NCBI RefSeq assembly: GCF_030813005.1
Contig: NZ_JAUSTU010000011.1
Span: 99,668 to 163,667 of the forward strand
DNA: 64,000 nucleotides
Source of the DNA: Robertmurraya andreesenii
Lineage (GTDB): Bacteria; Bacillota; Bacilli; Bacillales; Cytobacillaceae
Direction of reading: 5' to 3'
The notes beneath the pieces are model-generated. The model did not search any database. It was given only the letters and a program-made list of their open reading frames with translations, and was not told where the DNA came from. How positions within the stretch are numbered: position 1 is the stretch's first letter; every line of letters starts with the position of its first letter. The position numbers and the translations under genes were made by a program. Below, piece by piece: positions 1 through 8,402 of the stretch.

Positions 1-1
1 T

Positions 2-682
2 CCTATTGTTGAGGAAGTGCAAAAATTTCTTAAACGGGATCTCTATATCATTATCCCGGCCTTCCTGCTTTCCATTATTTTTGGGATTCTTTTAGGAATT
101 GTTCAGTTCTATTTTCGTAATCGCTTCTTTGGAAGGGTTCAATCGTTTTTCTCTTGGATCTTTTCATCTATACCTGATTTCTTTTTCTTTATTGCTGTTC
201 AGTATTTATTGATCAAGCTATTTCACCTAGGATTTCCACGCTTTAGCCTATATGGGAATGATCACTGGTATAATTTTTTCGTCCCTATGATAGCCTTAAC
301 AATTTTTCCTTTGATTCATATGACAAAATATACAGCAGCAGCCTTAGAAAATGAAGTCGGTCAAGATTACTTGAGAACAGCCAGAGCAAAAGGGCTACAA
401 ACGATCAGTGTTCTCAAGCATATGCTTAAGAATTGCCTTTATTCACTATTTAATCAAATACAATTTATCATGTTATATATCCTATCAAGCTTGCCAATTA
501 TCGAAAAATTATCAAGCTATCAAGATGCTGGTTATCATCTCTTAGGCAGCATTCTTGCCCATGACGATGTAAGTGCCTTAGCCTATATGCTCCCATTTCT
601 AGCATTCATGTTTGTCACTGTGCTATTTTCAAAGATGGTTAGATTTTGGACAGTACCCCAAAGGTCAGGAGAAATAAGATGA
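2..682 (+). CDS. Peptide-type ABC transporter permease (DppB/OppB-like), 5' end outside window
   Basis: This is the C-terminal part of an inner-membrane permease of the peptide/nickel ABC importer family. The frame is open to the window edge; a GTG at 17 is possible, but family members are near 310 residues, so the gene very likely begins upstream. Several hydrophobic segments are visible. The EAA-type loop that contacts the ATPase reads EVGQDYLRTARAKG. The stop overlaps the next permease start (ATGA at 679-682), so the two are translationally coupled and probably pair as a heterodimer. The substrate cannot be told from sequence; the binding protein and ATPases must lie outside the window. 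Confidence 0.8.
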   Translation, partial: PIVEEVQKFLKRDLYIIIPAFLLSIIFGILLGIVQFYFRNRFFGRVQSFFSWIFSSIPDFFFFIAVQYLLIKLFHLGFPRFSLYGNDHWYNFFVPMIALTIFPLIHMTKYTAAALENEVGQDYLRTARAKGLQTISVLKHMLKNCLYSLFNQIQFIMLYILSSLPIIEKLSSYQDAGYHLLGSILAHDDVSALAYMLPFLAFMFVTVLFSKMVRFWTVPQRSGEIR

Positions 683-1575
683 AGATCGTTGAATTTATGA
701 AGAATAATATTCTATTATGCTTAGGTTTAGTCATGCTATTGGTTCTTCTTTTCATCACCTTTTTTGGAAAGTTCCTTCCCGGGATTGATGCGGAATTAAA
801 AGTTATTGAGTATCTTTGGGTCGATAAGATTCCGACTATCCCTCCTTTCGATCCCTCCGATCATTTTCCGTTAGGAACCGATCGATTAGGAAGAGATCTT
901 TTAAGTCTCATTGTTTTGGGGGCGAAAGAAACTCTTCTTATCGTCGTATCCATCACAGTTGTTCGATATTTATTGGCCATTCCCCTTGCCTATTTTGCAC
1001 ACAAAAGATGGCTTGGTGCCAATGCAGTTCTAAACTGGCTCAATGGATTCTTATCCTATATCCCAACCATCATCGTCGTGATTTTGCTCGTCACCCTGCC
1101 ACCAATTCTTGAAACGGAAATAAGGCCCGTTTTTGTCGTACTCATCATCGCAGCCGTTGAAATTGGTAGAGTAGCAGAAATGGTAAAAGTAGAATTCAAT
1201 CAAATTTCAACAAAGGAATTCGTTAAGGGTGGAAACGCCATTGGCGTCACGAATGTTCGATTATTAAAAAATTACTATATGCCTTTTCTCTATGGAAGAG
1301 TCCTTGTGAGTCTTGTTGGAGATATGGGGAAAGTGATGTTTCTCCTTGGACAATTAGGGTTTATTGGGATATTTGTTGCCCAAGATTTTGTTCAAATTGA
1401 CCCTGGTGCCTTTGAATTTCAAAATACTTCACTCTCTTGGCCGATGCTATTGTTAAATGCCTTTAATGATATAAGAGGACCCGTTTGGATCCCATTCTAC
1501 CCTGCGCTCGCGATGACCTATGTGATTTTGACCTTCAATATTTTGGCACAGGGATTGCAGAAGCGTCTAGGGTAG
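679..1575 (+). CDS. Peptide-type ABC transporter permease (DppC/OppC-like)
   Basis: This is the second permease of the importer, 298 residues. An N-terminal membrane segment is followed by the family signature FPLGTDRLGRDLLS (about residues 67-80), which marks DppC/OppC-type subunits. A BPD_transp_1 core then has an EAA loop around FVKGGNAIGV. I chose ATG 679 over an upstream TTG at 646 because it overlaps the preceding stop and has GGAG about 8 nt upstream. No convincing intrinsic terminator follows the stop. The substrate is unknown. Confidence 0.82.
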   Translation: MKIVEFMKNNILLCLGLVMLLVLLFITFFGKFLPGIDAELKVIEYLWVDKIPTIPPFDPSDHFPLGTDRLGRDLLSLIVLGAKETLLIVVSITVVRYLLAIPLAYFAHKRWLGANAVLNWLNGFLSYIPTIIVVILLVTLPPILETEIRPVFVVLIIAAVEIGRVAEMVKVEFNQISTKEFVKGGNAIGVTNVRLLKNYYMPFLYGRVLVSLVGDMGKVMFLLGQLGFIGIFVAQDFVQIDPGAFEFQNTSLSWPMLLLNAFNDIRGPVWIPFYPALAMTYVILTFNILAQGLQKRLG

Positions 1576-1731
1576 AGGGGCGTCCTTTTTCTTTACAAAT
1601 TTTTGAATAGCTTCATTTAGAAGAACGTAGGGAAAAAGTCATAGTTTTGTCTATTCTAGTCCTTGAATTGGATGAATAATCATTCTAATCTAAAAATGAG
1701 GAAATGATAATCTCAGAAGGAAGGGACAGAT

Positions 1732-2103
1732 ATGAGTAAAAAGATCATTGTTCCAATTGACGGTTCAAAAACATCTCAAAATGCTTTAAGCTTTGCGATC
1801 TCCATGGCAAAGGCCTATGGGGATCAAATTAGGCTAATCAACATCCAGCCAAATCATCAAATTCTTGGAGAAAGTGTAATTGCTGAAGCAGCCAGATTGC
1901 TAGAAGAAGCAAGAGTGCTTTATTCTTCAAAAATTAGATTAGGAACTCCCTCTATTGAAATTATTACGGAAGCAAAGGATGCAGATATTCGCTGCATCGT
2001 AATGGGTACAAAGGGAGCGGGAAATTCTGATAGAAAGTTAGGAAGTGTCAGTCAAGCCACACTCACCATGGCACCTTGCCCCATTGTGTTTATTCCAAGT
2101 TAA
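1732..2103 (+). CDS. Universal stress protein (UspA family), short form
   Basis: A 123-residue single Usp domain. It begins KKIIVPIDGSKTSQNAL and has the nucleotide-binding signature MGTKGAG followed by KLGSVSQ. Most Bacillus Usp proteins are near 140-150 residues; here the segment between the second helix and the MGTKG motif is short, so part of the central region may have been lost. AGAAGGAAGGG precedes the ATG at suitable spacing. Role: a small cytosolic nucleotide-binding stress protein with no defined partner. It stands alone between the permeases and the SinI-like gene. Confidence 0.82.
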   Translation: MSKKIIVPIDGSKTSQNALSFAISMAKAYGDQIRLINIQPNHQILGESVIAEAARLLEEARVLYSSKIRLGTPSIEIITEAKDADIRCIVMGTKGAGNSDRKLGSVSQATLTMAPCPIVFIPS

Positions 2104-2155
2104 TCGGTATGATAATAAAGGAAGATTGTCGTTATGGCATTCACCATTTGTCAAA

Positions 2156-2332
2156 TTAGACAGTTTTCCTTTTTGGAAAGGAAAGTAACTCTATTTGTTT
2201 TTGGCTATTCGGGCTATTATGAATAAAAAAATCACGAATCTCTTCCATTTGAATCCCCATCTTTTTTGCCTCAATGATTAATTGCAGCCAATCCTTATCC
2301 AATTCTTCATTTTTGCCTGTGATTCCATTCAT
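2156..2332 (-). CDS. SinI-like antirepressor (small SinI-domain protein)
   Basis: This protein of about 58 residues has the core ELDKDWLQLIIEAKKMGI followed by MEEIRDFF, which matches the helical hook of B. subtilis SinI that binds and inactivates the biofilm repressor SinR. I chose the second ATG of an ATGATG pair (2332) because AGGGGG ends 6 nt upstream. The open frame extends to 2368 without a good ribosome site there. No sinR-like gene is adjacent, so the partner would be elsewhere. Family membership is inferred from sequence; regulation of biofilm genes is only a possibility. Confidence 0.65.
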   Translation of the reverse strand: MNGITGKNEELDKDWLQLIIEAKKMGIQMEEIRDFFIHNSPNSQKQIELLSFPKRKTV

Positions 2333-2552
2333 CATAATCCCCCTAAAAGGTTTCTCCCAATATTCCAAAGATTCAGAGGCTTCAGCTCTTTTATTCTATA
2401 CAGCCAGCCTAGTCAGCAACAACTAAGGACACAATTTGTTCAAATATTCCCAATACTAATACAATATATCACGAATTCAACGTTAATTATTGTTTAAATA
2501 CTGAAAAGTGACCTTCGGATAAGTATATGTGACCTTGGGCAAATTCCGCAGC
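2333..2552. other. Intergenic stretch with repeated TGACCTT motifs
   Basis: No gene is recognised here. The stretch should hold the promoter of the SinI-like gene on the minus strand. GTGACCTT occurs at 2508-2515 and again at 2529-2536, and TGACCTT at 2561-2567 inside the following terminator arm. The repeats may be a binding site or debris of the terminator sequence. Confidence 0.3.
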
Positions 2553-2585
2553 AAAAAAACTGACCTTCAAAAAGTGAAAGCCAGT
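2553..2585 (-). terminator. Intrinsic terminator after the sensor kinase
   Basis: Read on the minus strand: an ACTGGC arm, a loop of about 15 nt, a GTCAGT arm, then seven T. A near copy (same arms and T-run) ends the response-regulator gene at 4763-4792, so the two terminators look homologous. Confidence 0.6.
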
Positions 2586-2596
2586 AATAGAGCTAA

Positions 2597-2647
2597 TTTT
2601 TTATCTGCAAGAGCAACAGCCGTCTTCTTCATTGCTCTCTCAATGCC
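2597..2647 (-). pseudogene. Remnant duplicate of a histidine-kinase signalling helix
   Basis: Immediately after the kinase stop, and in the same frame, the minus strand reads IERAMKKTAVALADKK. The kinase itself contains IEMAMKETAVALADKK in its coiled coil (around 3256-3303). The DNA differs mostly at synonymous positions, so this looks like a diverged paralogous gene piece rather than a recent local slip. It then runs into the terminator. Confidence 0.6.
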
Positions 2648-4621
2648 TCATTCAAAATTGTTAGGAGGAATAAGCGGGATTTGGATTTCTATCGTAAAGC
2701 CTTTTCCTTTTTCCGATCTTACAAACATAGTTCCGCCTACTCGTTTGACCCTTTCCTGCATCGCCTCAAGACCAATTCCATGCTTAATTTCATCCGCTCC
2801 GTTCCCATCATCCTCTAGTCTAAAAATAATTTCTTCATCCGCATGAAAGAGTTCAAAAGTAAAATGCTTTGCTTGACCATGACGAACCCCATTCGTTAGT
2901 CCCTCCTGCAAGGCACGATAAATGACCAGTTTTTGATCCTTTGATAATTCTTCTTTTAGTCTTATATCCCTTTCTATGATTACTCCCATATTGGCCTCTG
3001 TATCCTTAATCAGGGATCTAATAGAAAGAAGATCCTTAACAACGGTTCTATCATCATTAATGAGTCGGAGTGATCTTCTGATATCATTCAATCCCTGTCG
3101 AACCTGTCCTTGGGAGATTTCAAGCTTCTCTATGGCAAGAGCAGAATCCTTTTTAATGAGCCTTTTTCCCGCTTCTATTTGAATAATGATTGAAGTAAGA
3201 ATATGACCAACGGTATCATGAATTTCTCCAATGATTCGATTTCTCTCCTGAAGTACTTTCTTATCCGCCAATGCGACAGCTGTTTCTTTCATCGCCATCT
3301 CAATGGTTGCTGTTTGTGCTTGGACCCTATCCTCTAAATGCTCATTCAATTCCCTCAGCTTCTCGTTCAAGCGATCAGCTTCATTAAATGACCTTGCATA
3401 CCCATTTGCAAGAACGATGAATTGAGAAAATATAAATACGAAAAAGCCGACAGGAACGAGATCCAAAGATTGGATAAAGCCGAAATACATCAAGATATCA
3501 TGAACCCCTGTATATGAGAAAAACAGACCCGTTACAAAAATAATCGATGCCCCTTCGCGCTTTCTAATGATGGATAAAACAAACACATAAGAGAAGTAGA
3601 CAATTAGGCAGCCTGCTACAACCCCTGATGGCTTCAACAAATACCCAAATACTGTCGGAGGAGTAAGAAGCACACAAAGAGAAAACGCTCCCGTTACCAA
3701 TAGGGAAATTCGGTAAATGACAATATTTGATTCATGAGGGTAAAGATAGTAGGAAAAGACACTATAAAGAAAGAAACCAAAGTTGACAGTTAGGTATTCC
3801 ATTTTTAAGCCGATTGTCCAATTAAAGTTCGGAAAATATTGATAAAGTAGTGACTCTCCAATCAGGACGATGCGCATAGCGATGACAAAGCTAAGGATTC
3901 CAAACACGAAGGATTTGAACTCCCGTTTTCTGTTAAAATAGAAAGCAAGATGATAGAGCATAATGAGGATGAAAACGCCAAATAAAAAGCTATCCTTTGC
4001 AATTCTTTTATCAATTAATTTACTTACTCGCACCGCATCGCCATAAAGAATTTCCTTGCTTACCCCGCTTTTCATATGATAAAAATTGGAGGTTTGAATA
4101 ATAATCTCTACCTGCTCTGCTGTTGGAGTGAAATAGAAGATTTGTGGTAAATACTGTGGAGTCATAGACTCCTTATTTTTACCTACTTTCCCGGCACCTC
4201 CGAGCTTTTTTCCATCAATATATATTTCATAGGCAGTATTAAATACTGGAATGTACAAAGCTTTTTCCGTGTCAATTTCCTTCGAGCCAACCTTCAAGAT
4301 TAGGTGCAGCGTTCCATATCCTTGGTTTGAAAAAACCTTTCCTTGTCCATCTTCATAGCTTGACCACATACCTGGTATCGGGACATTGGCGGTTGGGTTA
4401 TGACCCATAATCTCATTTGATTCTAACAGCTTCTTATAATAAAATGCCCATTCACCGTTAAGAGGCACCACCTCTTTCGTGGAGACCTTACTTAGATCTA
4501 GCCATCCACTCCTTGCTTGCGGGTAAGAATCCTACTTCCATTGGGAGGAAGAATTAAATAAGACTAACCATGCCAAGGTAATTGTAATCAGAATGGCTAA
4601 TATCACCGATAATTTTTTCAT
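2648..4621 (-). pseudogene. 7TMR-DISM sensor histidine kinase interrupted by an in-frame TAG
   Basis: The full gene starts at ATG 4621 with a signal peptide or membrane helix (MKKLSVILAILITITLAW). It meets TAG at 4534-4532 (codon 30), then continues in the same frame with QARSGWLDLSK and VPLNGEWAFYY, the usual start of the extracellular 7TMR-DISM sensor domain. The remaining open frame (2648-4471, 607 residues from a GTG) has the sensor domain, seven membrane helices, a coiled coil, an HDTVGH phospho-acceptor box (about residue 418) and a C-terminal HATPase with GLTNGVRHG and GIGLEAMQERV motifs. This is the HisKA_3/NarL-type class. Translation from GTG 4471 would lack the export signal. The partner regulator lies upstream at 4808-5503. 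Read-through, a sequencing error or true loss are all possible. Confidence 0.75.
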
Positions 4622-4762
4622 GATCTAGCACGCCCCGTTTCAGCATCTGGTCTTTCAAATATTTTATCATTTAAATTTTGCGATAAATAGATGATCTACA
4701 GTTTGTGACCATTGGCTAGCATAATGTTACCTAAGGCGATCCGAAACACCTCCATATAAAAC

Positions 4763-4792
4763 AAAAAAACTGACCCTCACGGAAAGCCAGTT
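4763..4792 (-). terminator. Intrinsic terminator after the response regulator
   Basis: On the minus strand AACTGGCT and AGGGTCAGTT flank a short loop and are followed by seven T. It lies 15 nt past the regulator stop and would attenuate transcription into the kinase gene. Confidence 0.6.
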
Positions 4793-4807
4793 AAACAGAA
4801 TCTTATT

Positions 4808-5503
4808 TTATTTTAAAAAATCATGCTCCTTTAATAACGAATAAATATAGGCCATAAGCTCAGAACGGCTATTAATCCCTATTTTTTTGTAAATGGCTCC
4901 TAAATAGTTTTTAATCGTGCCAACAGATAGATAAAATTCTTTGCTTATGTCCTCATTCGTCTTTCCCATCAGCACGAGGTCTAACAACTCCTTTTCCCGC
5001 TCGGAAAACGAGATCCCCTTTTGCTCTAATAATAGAAATATAGATTTTCCTTCTGACGTCGGAGTACCATCTGATGCAGTGCTCGAGTGATTCATCAAGA
5101 AATCTTTAATCCCTACAGGAAAAATGATATGTCCTGAGACAAAGCTTCTAATCGAACTGATAAGCTGGTCAGTATCCATATCCTTTAAAAGATAGCCGGA
5201 TGCTCCTGCTTTAAGTGCATCTATTATGTATTCTTGTTCAGAAAAGGTCGTCAGCATGACGACCGGAAGTTCTGGCAAAAAACGCTTAATCTCTCGAACT
5301 GCTTCGATTCCATTCATTACTGGCATGCGAATATCGATCAACAGAATACTCGGATTGGTCAGACGGGCTAACTCTACAGCTTCCTTTCCATCATTCGCCT
5401 TACCGACGATTTCCATGTCTTCCTCAAGGCTCAAAATCGTGGCTAATCCATCACGAATAATTGGTTGGTCATCAGCAATTAAAATAGATATTTTCTCTTT
5501 CAT
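4808..5503 (-). CDS. NarL/LuxR-family response regulator
   Basis: A 231-residue two-domain regulator. The N-terminal receiver domain has the acidic pair ADDQ (residues 10-13), a phospho-acceptor Asp at about residue 57 (LLIDIRMP) and the Lys of LLKDMD. The C-terminal LuxR-type helix-turn-helix reads FSEREKELLDLVLMGKTNEDIS. I chose ATG 5503 because TTTGAGGTGG precedes it at good spacing; a GTG ten codons upstream has none. It is probably the cognate partner of the interrupted kinase downstream, whose HisKA_3 type normally pairs with NarL regulators. Target genes are unknown. Confidence 0.87.
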   Translation of the reverse strand: MKEKISILIADDQPIIRDGLATILSLEEDMEIVGKANDGKEAVELARLTNPSILLIDIRMPVMNGIEAVREIKRFLPELPVVMLTTFSEQEYIIDALKAGASGYLLKDMDTDQLISSIRSFVSGHIIFPVGIKDFLMNHSSTASDGTPTSEGKSIFLLLEQKGISFSEREKELLDLVLMGKTNEDISKEFYLSVGTIKNYLGAIYKKIGINSRSELMAYIYSLLKEHDFLK

Positions 5504-5640
5504 AGCCCACCTCAAATAGAAAATACTTTTCACTCAATTCGCTGATGCAATCCTTCCAAAGCCCTCCAGTACGAGACAGAAATTGATGGAAATATTTGTT
5601 TTATTATAGCATAATTAGGAACATTCTACTAATTGTTTAT

Positions 5641-5825
5641 GGCTGTTTTCGCACGGATTGTGGTTCTGGAATGTCCTTAATACCGGCCATTCCGTTTCAT
5701 ACTAGGCGTGCGATACGCATAGTTTGAGTAGCACTTTTCTCCGTTGTTTCAACAGATAGACAGCATAAACAACTTTATTGTCTAATAATTTTTTGTTCAA
5801 AGCAACAATGTTTGAGAAAAGAGCC
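5641..5825 (+). mobile_element. MITE family 1, copy A (185 bp)
   Basis: A non-coding element with left end GGCTGTTTTCGC and right end GAGAAAAGAGCC; these are imperfect terminal inverted repeats that stay similar over about 31 bp. Flanks TTGTTTAT and TTGCTTAT form a 7/8 target duplication. Inside is an inverted repeat GGAATG...CATTCC and a TGCGATACGCA palindrome. Two further complete copies (36024-36209, 59909-60094) and fragments occur in the window. It has no coding capacity; a 65-codon frame across its right half reads into the flank and is not a gene. Confidence 0.82.
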
Positions 5826-5855
5826 TTGCTTATATTCTTCCTAGAATCATGCCCT

Positions 5856-5886
5856 GTCAAAAATAAGAGAGCAGTCTCTTTTTTGA
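5856..5886 (-). terminator. Possible terminator after chemoreceptor 1
   Basis: On the minus strand GTCAAAAAAGAG and CTCTCTTATTTTTGAC form an AT-rich hairpin with a T-rich 3' arm about 20 nt after the chemoreceptor stop. Confidence 0.45.
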
Positions 5887-5904
5887 CTACTCCCTTCATC
5901 GTAA

Positions 5905-7587
5905 TTAAATAGTAAATTTTGTTATATGGCTTTCCAATTCCTCCGCTATATTTTCTAGGTCGTTCGCCTTCTTAGAAATTTCCTGTGCGACGGCCGTTTG
6001 CTCCTCAACGGTTGATAGAACCTCCTCCGAGGAAGCTGAAGATTCCTCAACCGAGGCGGTAATTTCCGTAATCATCGCTTCTACACTGCCCGCATATTCC
6101 AAATTCTCCTTGAATAGCTCCTTCACTTCTTGAATGTTCTCCTCTGTTTCTTTCACACTAGCTGATATCTTTTCTAGAGATTCATTGTTTCCTTCAATCA
6201 CTTCAACCTCATTTTTGAAGAGCTCAAGATTCTGCTCCATTACGGCAATTGTCTCTTGTGTATCCTCCTGAATCTGTTTGATATCCTGTGTGATTTTGGC
6301 AGTGGCTTCCTTCGTTTCCTCGGCAAGCTTTCGAACCTCTTCAGCAACAACGGCAAAGCCTTTTCCTTGCTCCCCTGCTCTTGCAGCTTCAATCGAGGCA
6401 TTGAGAGCTAATAGATTAGTTTGTTCTGAGATATTATTGATTAATCCAATAACGACCCCAATCTCATTGGACCGTTCACCCAAATCTAGTACCTTTTTCG
6501 TCGCATTCTCTAAATCAACCAATAATCTCAGGAGGGCTTCAACACCAGCTTGTGTTTTTAGTTTGCCCTCATTGGCTAAATTTGTAGAAACAGATGAAAT
6601 ATGAAGGGTCTTTTCCAGATAGGCATTTCCCTTTTCTAAATTTGCTGTTGTATTCTTCATCGTATCCAAAATATTATGGACCTGTTGTGATTCGTTATCT
6701 AATCCACCAGCCACCTGCTCCATCGATTCGACGATCTGTCTGGAGGACGCCTCCGATTCCTCTGCGGATGCTGATAAATGGTGACTGCTATCATTAATCG
6801 TCTGAACGGAATCCTTAATATTCGCTATTATATGAAGCAAATCATGACGCATTGTCTCCAAGGATTGTCCTAATTCCCCGACCTCATCCTTTGTCTTGAT
6901 CCTAATTTCATTAGTCAGATTGCCTGATGCAATCTCTTGAGAGGAAGCCTTTAATAGGTTTAGGTTTCGGATAATTGGTCTGGATATAAGATTTCCCAAT
7001 ATAGCCGATACAATGATTACGATTCCTAATAGAGACCATGCAAAAAGCTTGCTTTGTTGCACCTCTCGATTTAATGAATCCATATCCTCGTGGATGGCAA
7101 TCAGAGACTTATCACGAAATTCATTGATTTTTTCATTGATTTCCGTGGCATATACATCGAAGTCTCCCATAATTTGATTACCTAGCTCTGGTCCTCCATC
7201 AATGTATGACTGAGCCATCTTTTTTCCCATATCATAATAGTCATCAAAAGAATCTTGAAATGAGGAAAGTAAAGAAGCATCGACACCTAGTTTCTCCAGC
7301 CGTTGAACATTTTCATTGAAATCCTTTGCGTAGATTTCTGCTTCATCAAAACCGTCATTTAAGCCATCCTGTCCCCTTGTCGCACTGATGTCCGTTAGCC
7401 ATTGCTGCACCTGGATAACATCTAATTTCAATTCATCCATCGTTAATGCGACTTCTAATGAATGCTCTTTAATATCCTGAATCATTTGATTATGCGCTTC
7501 CATTTTTGTTATTAAGAATAGCTCAGTACCAGAAAACAATAAAATTAAAAGCGCATTACTGATAAAAAGCTTAAGACGAATGGACAA
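5905..7587 (-). CDS. Methyl-accepting chemotaxis protein (chemoreceptor 1)
   Basis: This membrane chemoreceptor has one N-terminal membrane helix, a predicted four-helix extracellular sensor (about residues 30-180), a second helix (AWSLLGIVIIVSAILGNLI), a HAMP domain and a long cytoplasmic coiled coil. The CheA/CheW hairpin tip reads ISEQTNLLALNASIEAARAG. The start is taken as TTG 7587 because AGGGGGGAT sits just upstream; the frame is open to 7641 but no ribosome site supports that. Length is about 560 residues. The ligand is unknown. It is not next to other chemotaxis genes. Confidence 0.85.
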   Translation of the reverse strand: MSIRLKLFISNALLILLFSGTELFLITKMEAHNQMIQDIKEHSLEVALTMDELKLDVIQVQQWLTDISATRGQDGLNDGFDEAEIYAKDFNENVQRLEKLGVDASLLSSFQDSFDDYYDMGKKMAQSYIDGGPELGNQIMGDFDVYATEINEKINEFRDKSLIAIHEDMDSLNREVQQSKLFAWSLLGIVIIVSAILGNLISRPIIRNLNLLKASSQEIASGNLTNEIRIKTKDEVGELGQSLETMRHDLLHIIANIKDSVQTINDSSHHLSASAEESEASSRQIVESMEQVAGGLDNESQQVHNILDTMKNTTANLEKGNAYLEKTLHISSVSTNLANEGKLKTQAGVEALLRLLVDLENATKKVLDLGERSNEIGVVIGLINNISEQTNLLALNASIEAARAGEQGKGFAVVAEEVRKLAEETKEATAKITQDIKQIQEDTQETIAVMEQNLELFKNEVEVIEGNNESLEKISASVKETEENIQEVKELFKENLEYAGSVEAMITEITASVEESSASSEEVLSTVEEQTAVAQEISKKANDLENIAEELESHITKFTI

Positions 7588-7788
7588 GCAAATCCCCCCT
7601 ATTATGTTTGTCTGCACACTTCGAACTATGACATTTATCACATTTAACCATAATAATACATTATTTTACTTAGGTTTTGTTGAAGCTTTTTTATCTTTTT
7701 GGTGAATTCCGAAAAGATTAAAGGATTGTTCTAAGGGGGATTCTTGATGAAATATGCCCATTCTATTTGATCAACACCATATTAACGA

Positions 7789-7829
7789 AAAAAAAAATCC
7801 CCCTTTTACGAGTAGTTGGGGGATTTTTT
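7789..7829 (-). terminator. Intrinsic terminator of the second Usp gene
   Basis: AATCCCCC and GGGGGATT arms surround a 14-nt loop. The minus-strand read ends in a run of T, just past the Usp stop at 7832. Confidence 0.75.
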
Positions 7830-7831
7830 GT

Positions 7832-8254
7832 CTATTTTATTAACAATAATGGAATAGGAGAATGCTGCGAGATGTAGTGGCTAATGCTTCCCAAGAACTC
7901 CTTGATTCCACTTAGCCCACGGCTTCCCATAATAATTACATCACAGTTTAGCTCCTCAGCTTTTTCTAGAATGACCTTTATCGGAGCTCCTTCCACAATC
8001 ATTGCTTCCGATTGTTCCGAAATGACTTCTAGTTTTTTCTTCGCCGGCTCGATCGTGGCATGGGCGTCCTCCATAATCATATTCTTCACTGGATTAAAAA
8101 TAGCATCTGGAACCCGCTTAATGGGAAGCTGGTAGGCATGAAGAGCTGTTACCTTCACCGTACGATCCAATTTTGCAAACTCTATCGCTTTTTCTAATGA
8201 TTTCATAGCTAATTCTGAACCATCAAATGGAACTAAAATATTTGAGAATATCAT
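7832..8254 (-). CDS. Universal stress protein (UspA family)
   Basis: A 140-residue protein of full family length. It starts FSNILVPFDGSELAMKSLEKA and has the ATP-binding signature MGSRGLSGIKEFLGSIS near residues 110-126, which suggests nucleotide binding. AAAGGAGAGACC precedes the ATG. It is a stand-alone cytosolic stress protein lying head to head with chemoreceptor 2. Confidence 0.9.
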   Translation of the reverse strand: MIFSNILVPFDGSELAMKSLEKAIEFAKLDRTVKVTALHAYQLPIKRVPDAIFNPVKNMIMEDAHATIEPAKKKLEVISEQSEAMIVEGAPIKVILEKAEELNCDVIIMGSRGLSGIKEFLGSISHYISQHSPIPLLLIK

Positions 8255-8402
8255 TTTTGGTCTCTCCTTTATTGATAATAGGATACTAGCTATATTATAC
8301 TTTTATAATATTAATTATGGAATATTTAAATAGTTTTTATTATTTACAAGATGGTATAATGGGAAATATATACTAGGAACCACTAGGGGGAAAGAGATAG
8401 AG

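Noticed and set aside
1576..1731. Terminator after the permease operon
   Set aside because: GGGGCGTCCTTTTT has only a very short stem; no reliable hairpin seen.
5702..5899. 65-codon open frame on the minus strand
   Set aside because: It lies across MITE copy A and its flank, is not open in the other copies, and has no ribosome site.
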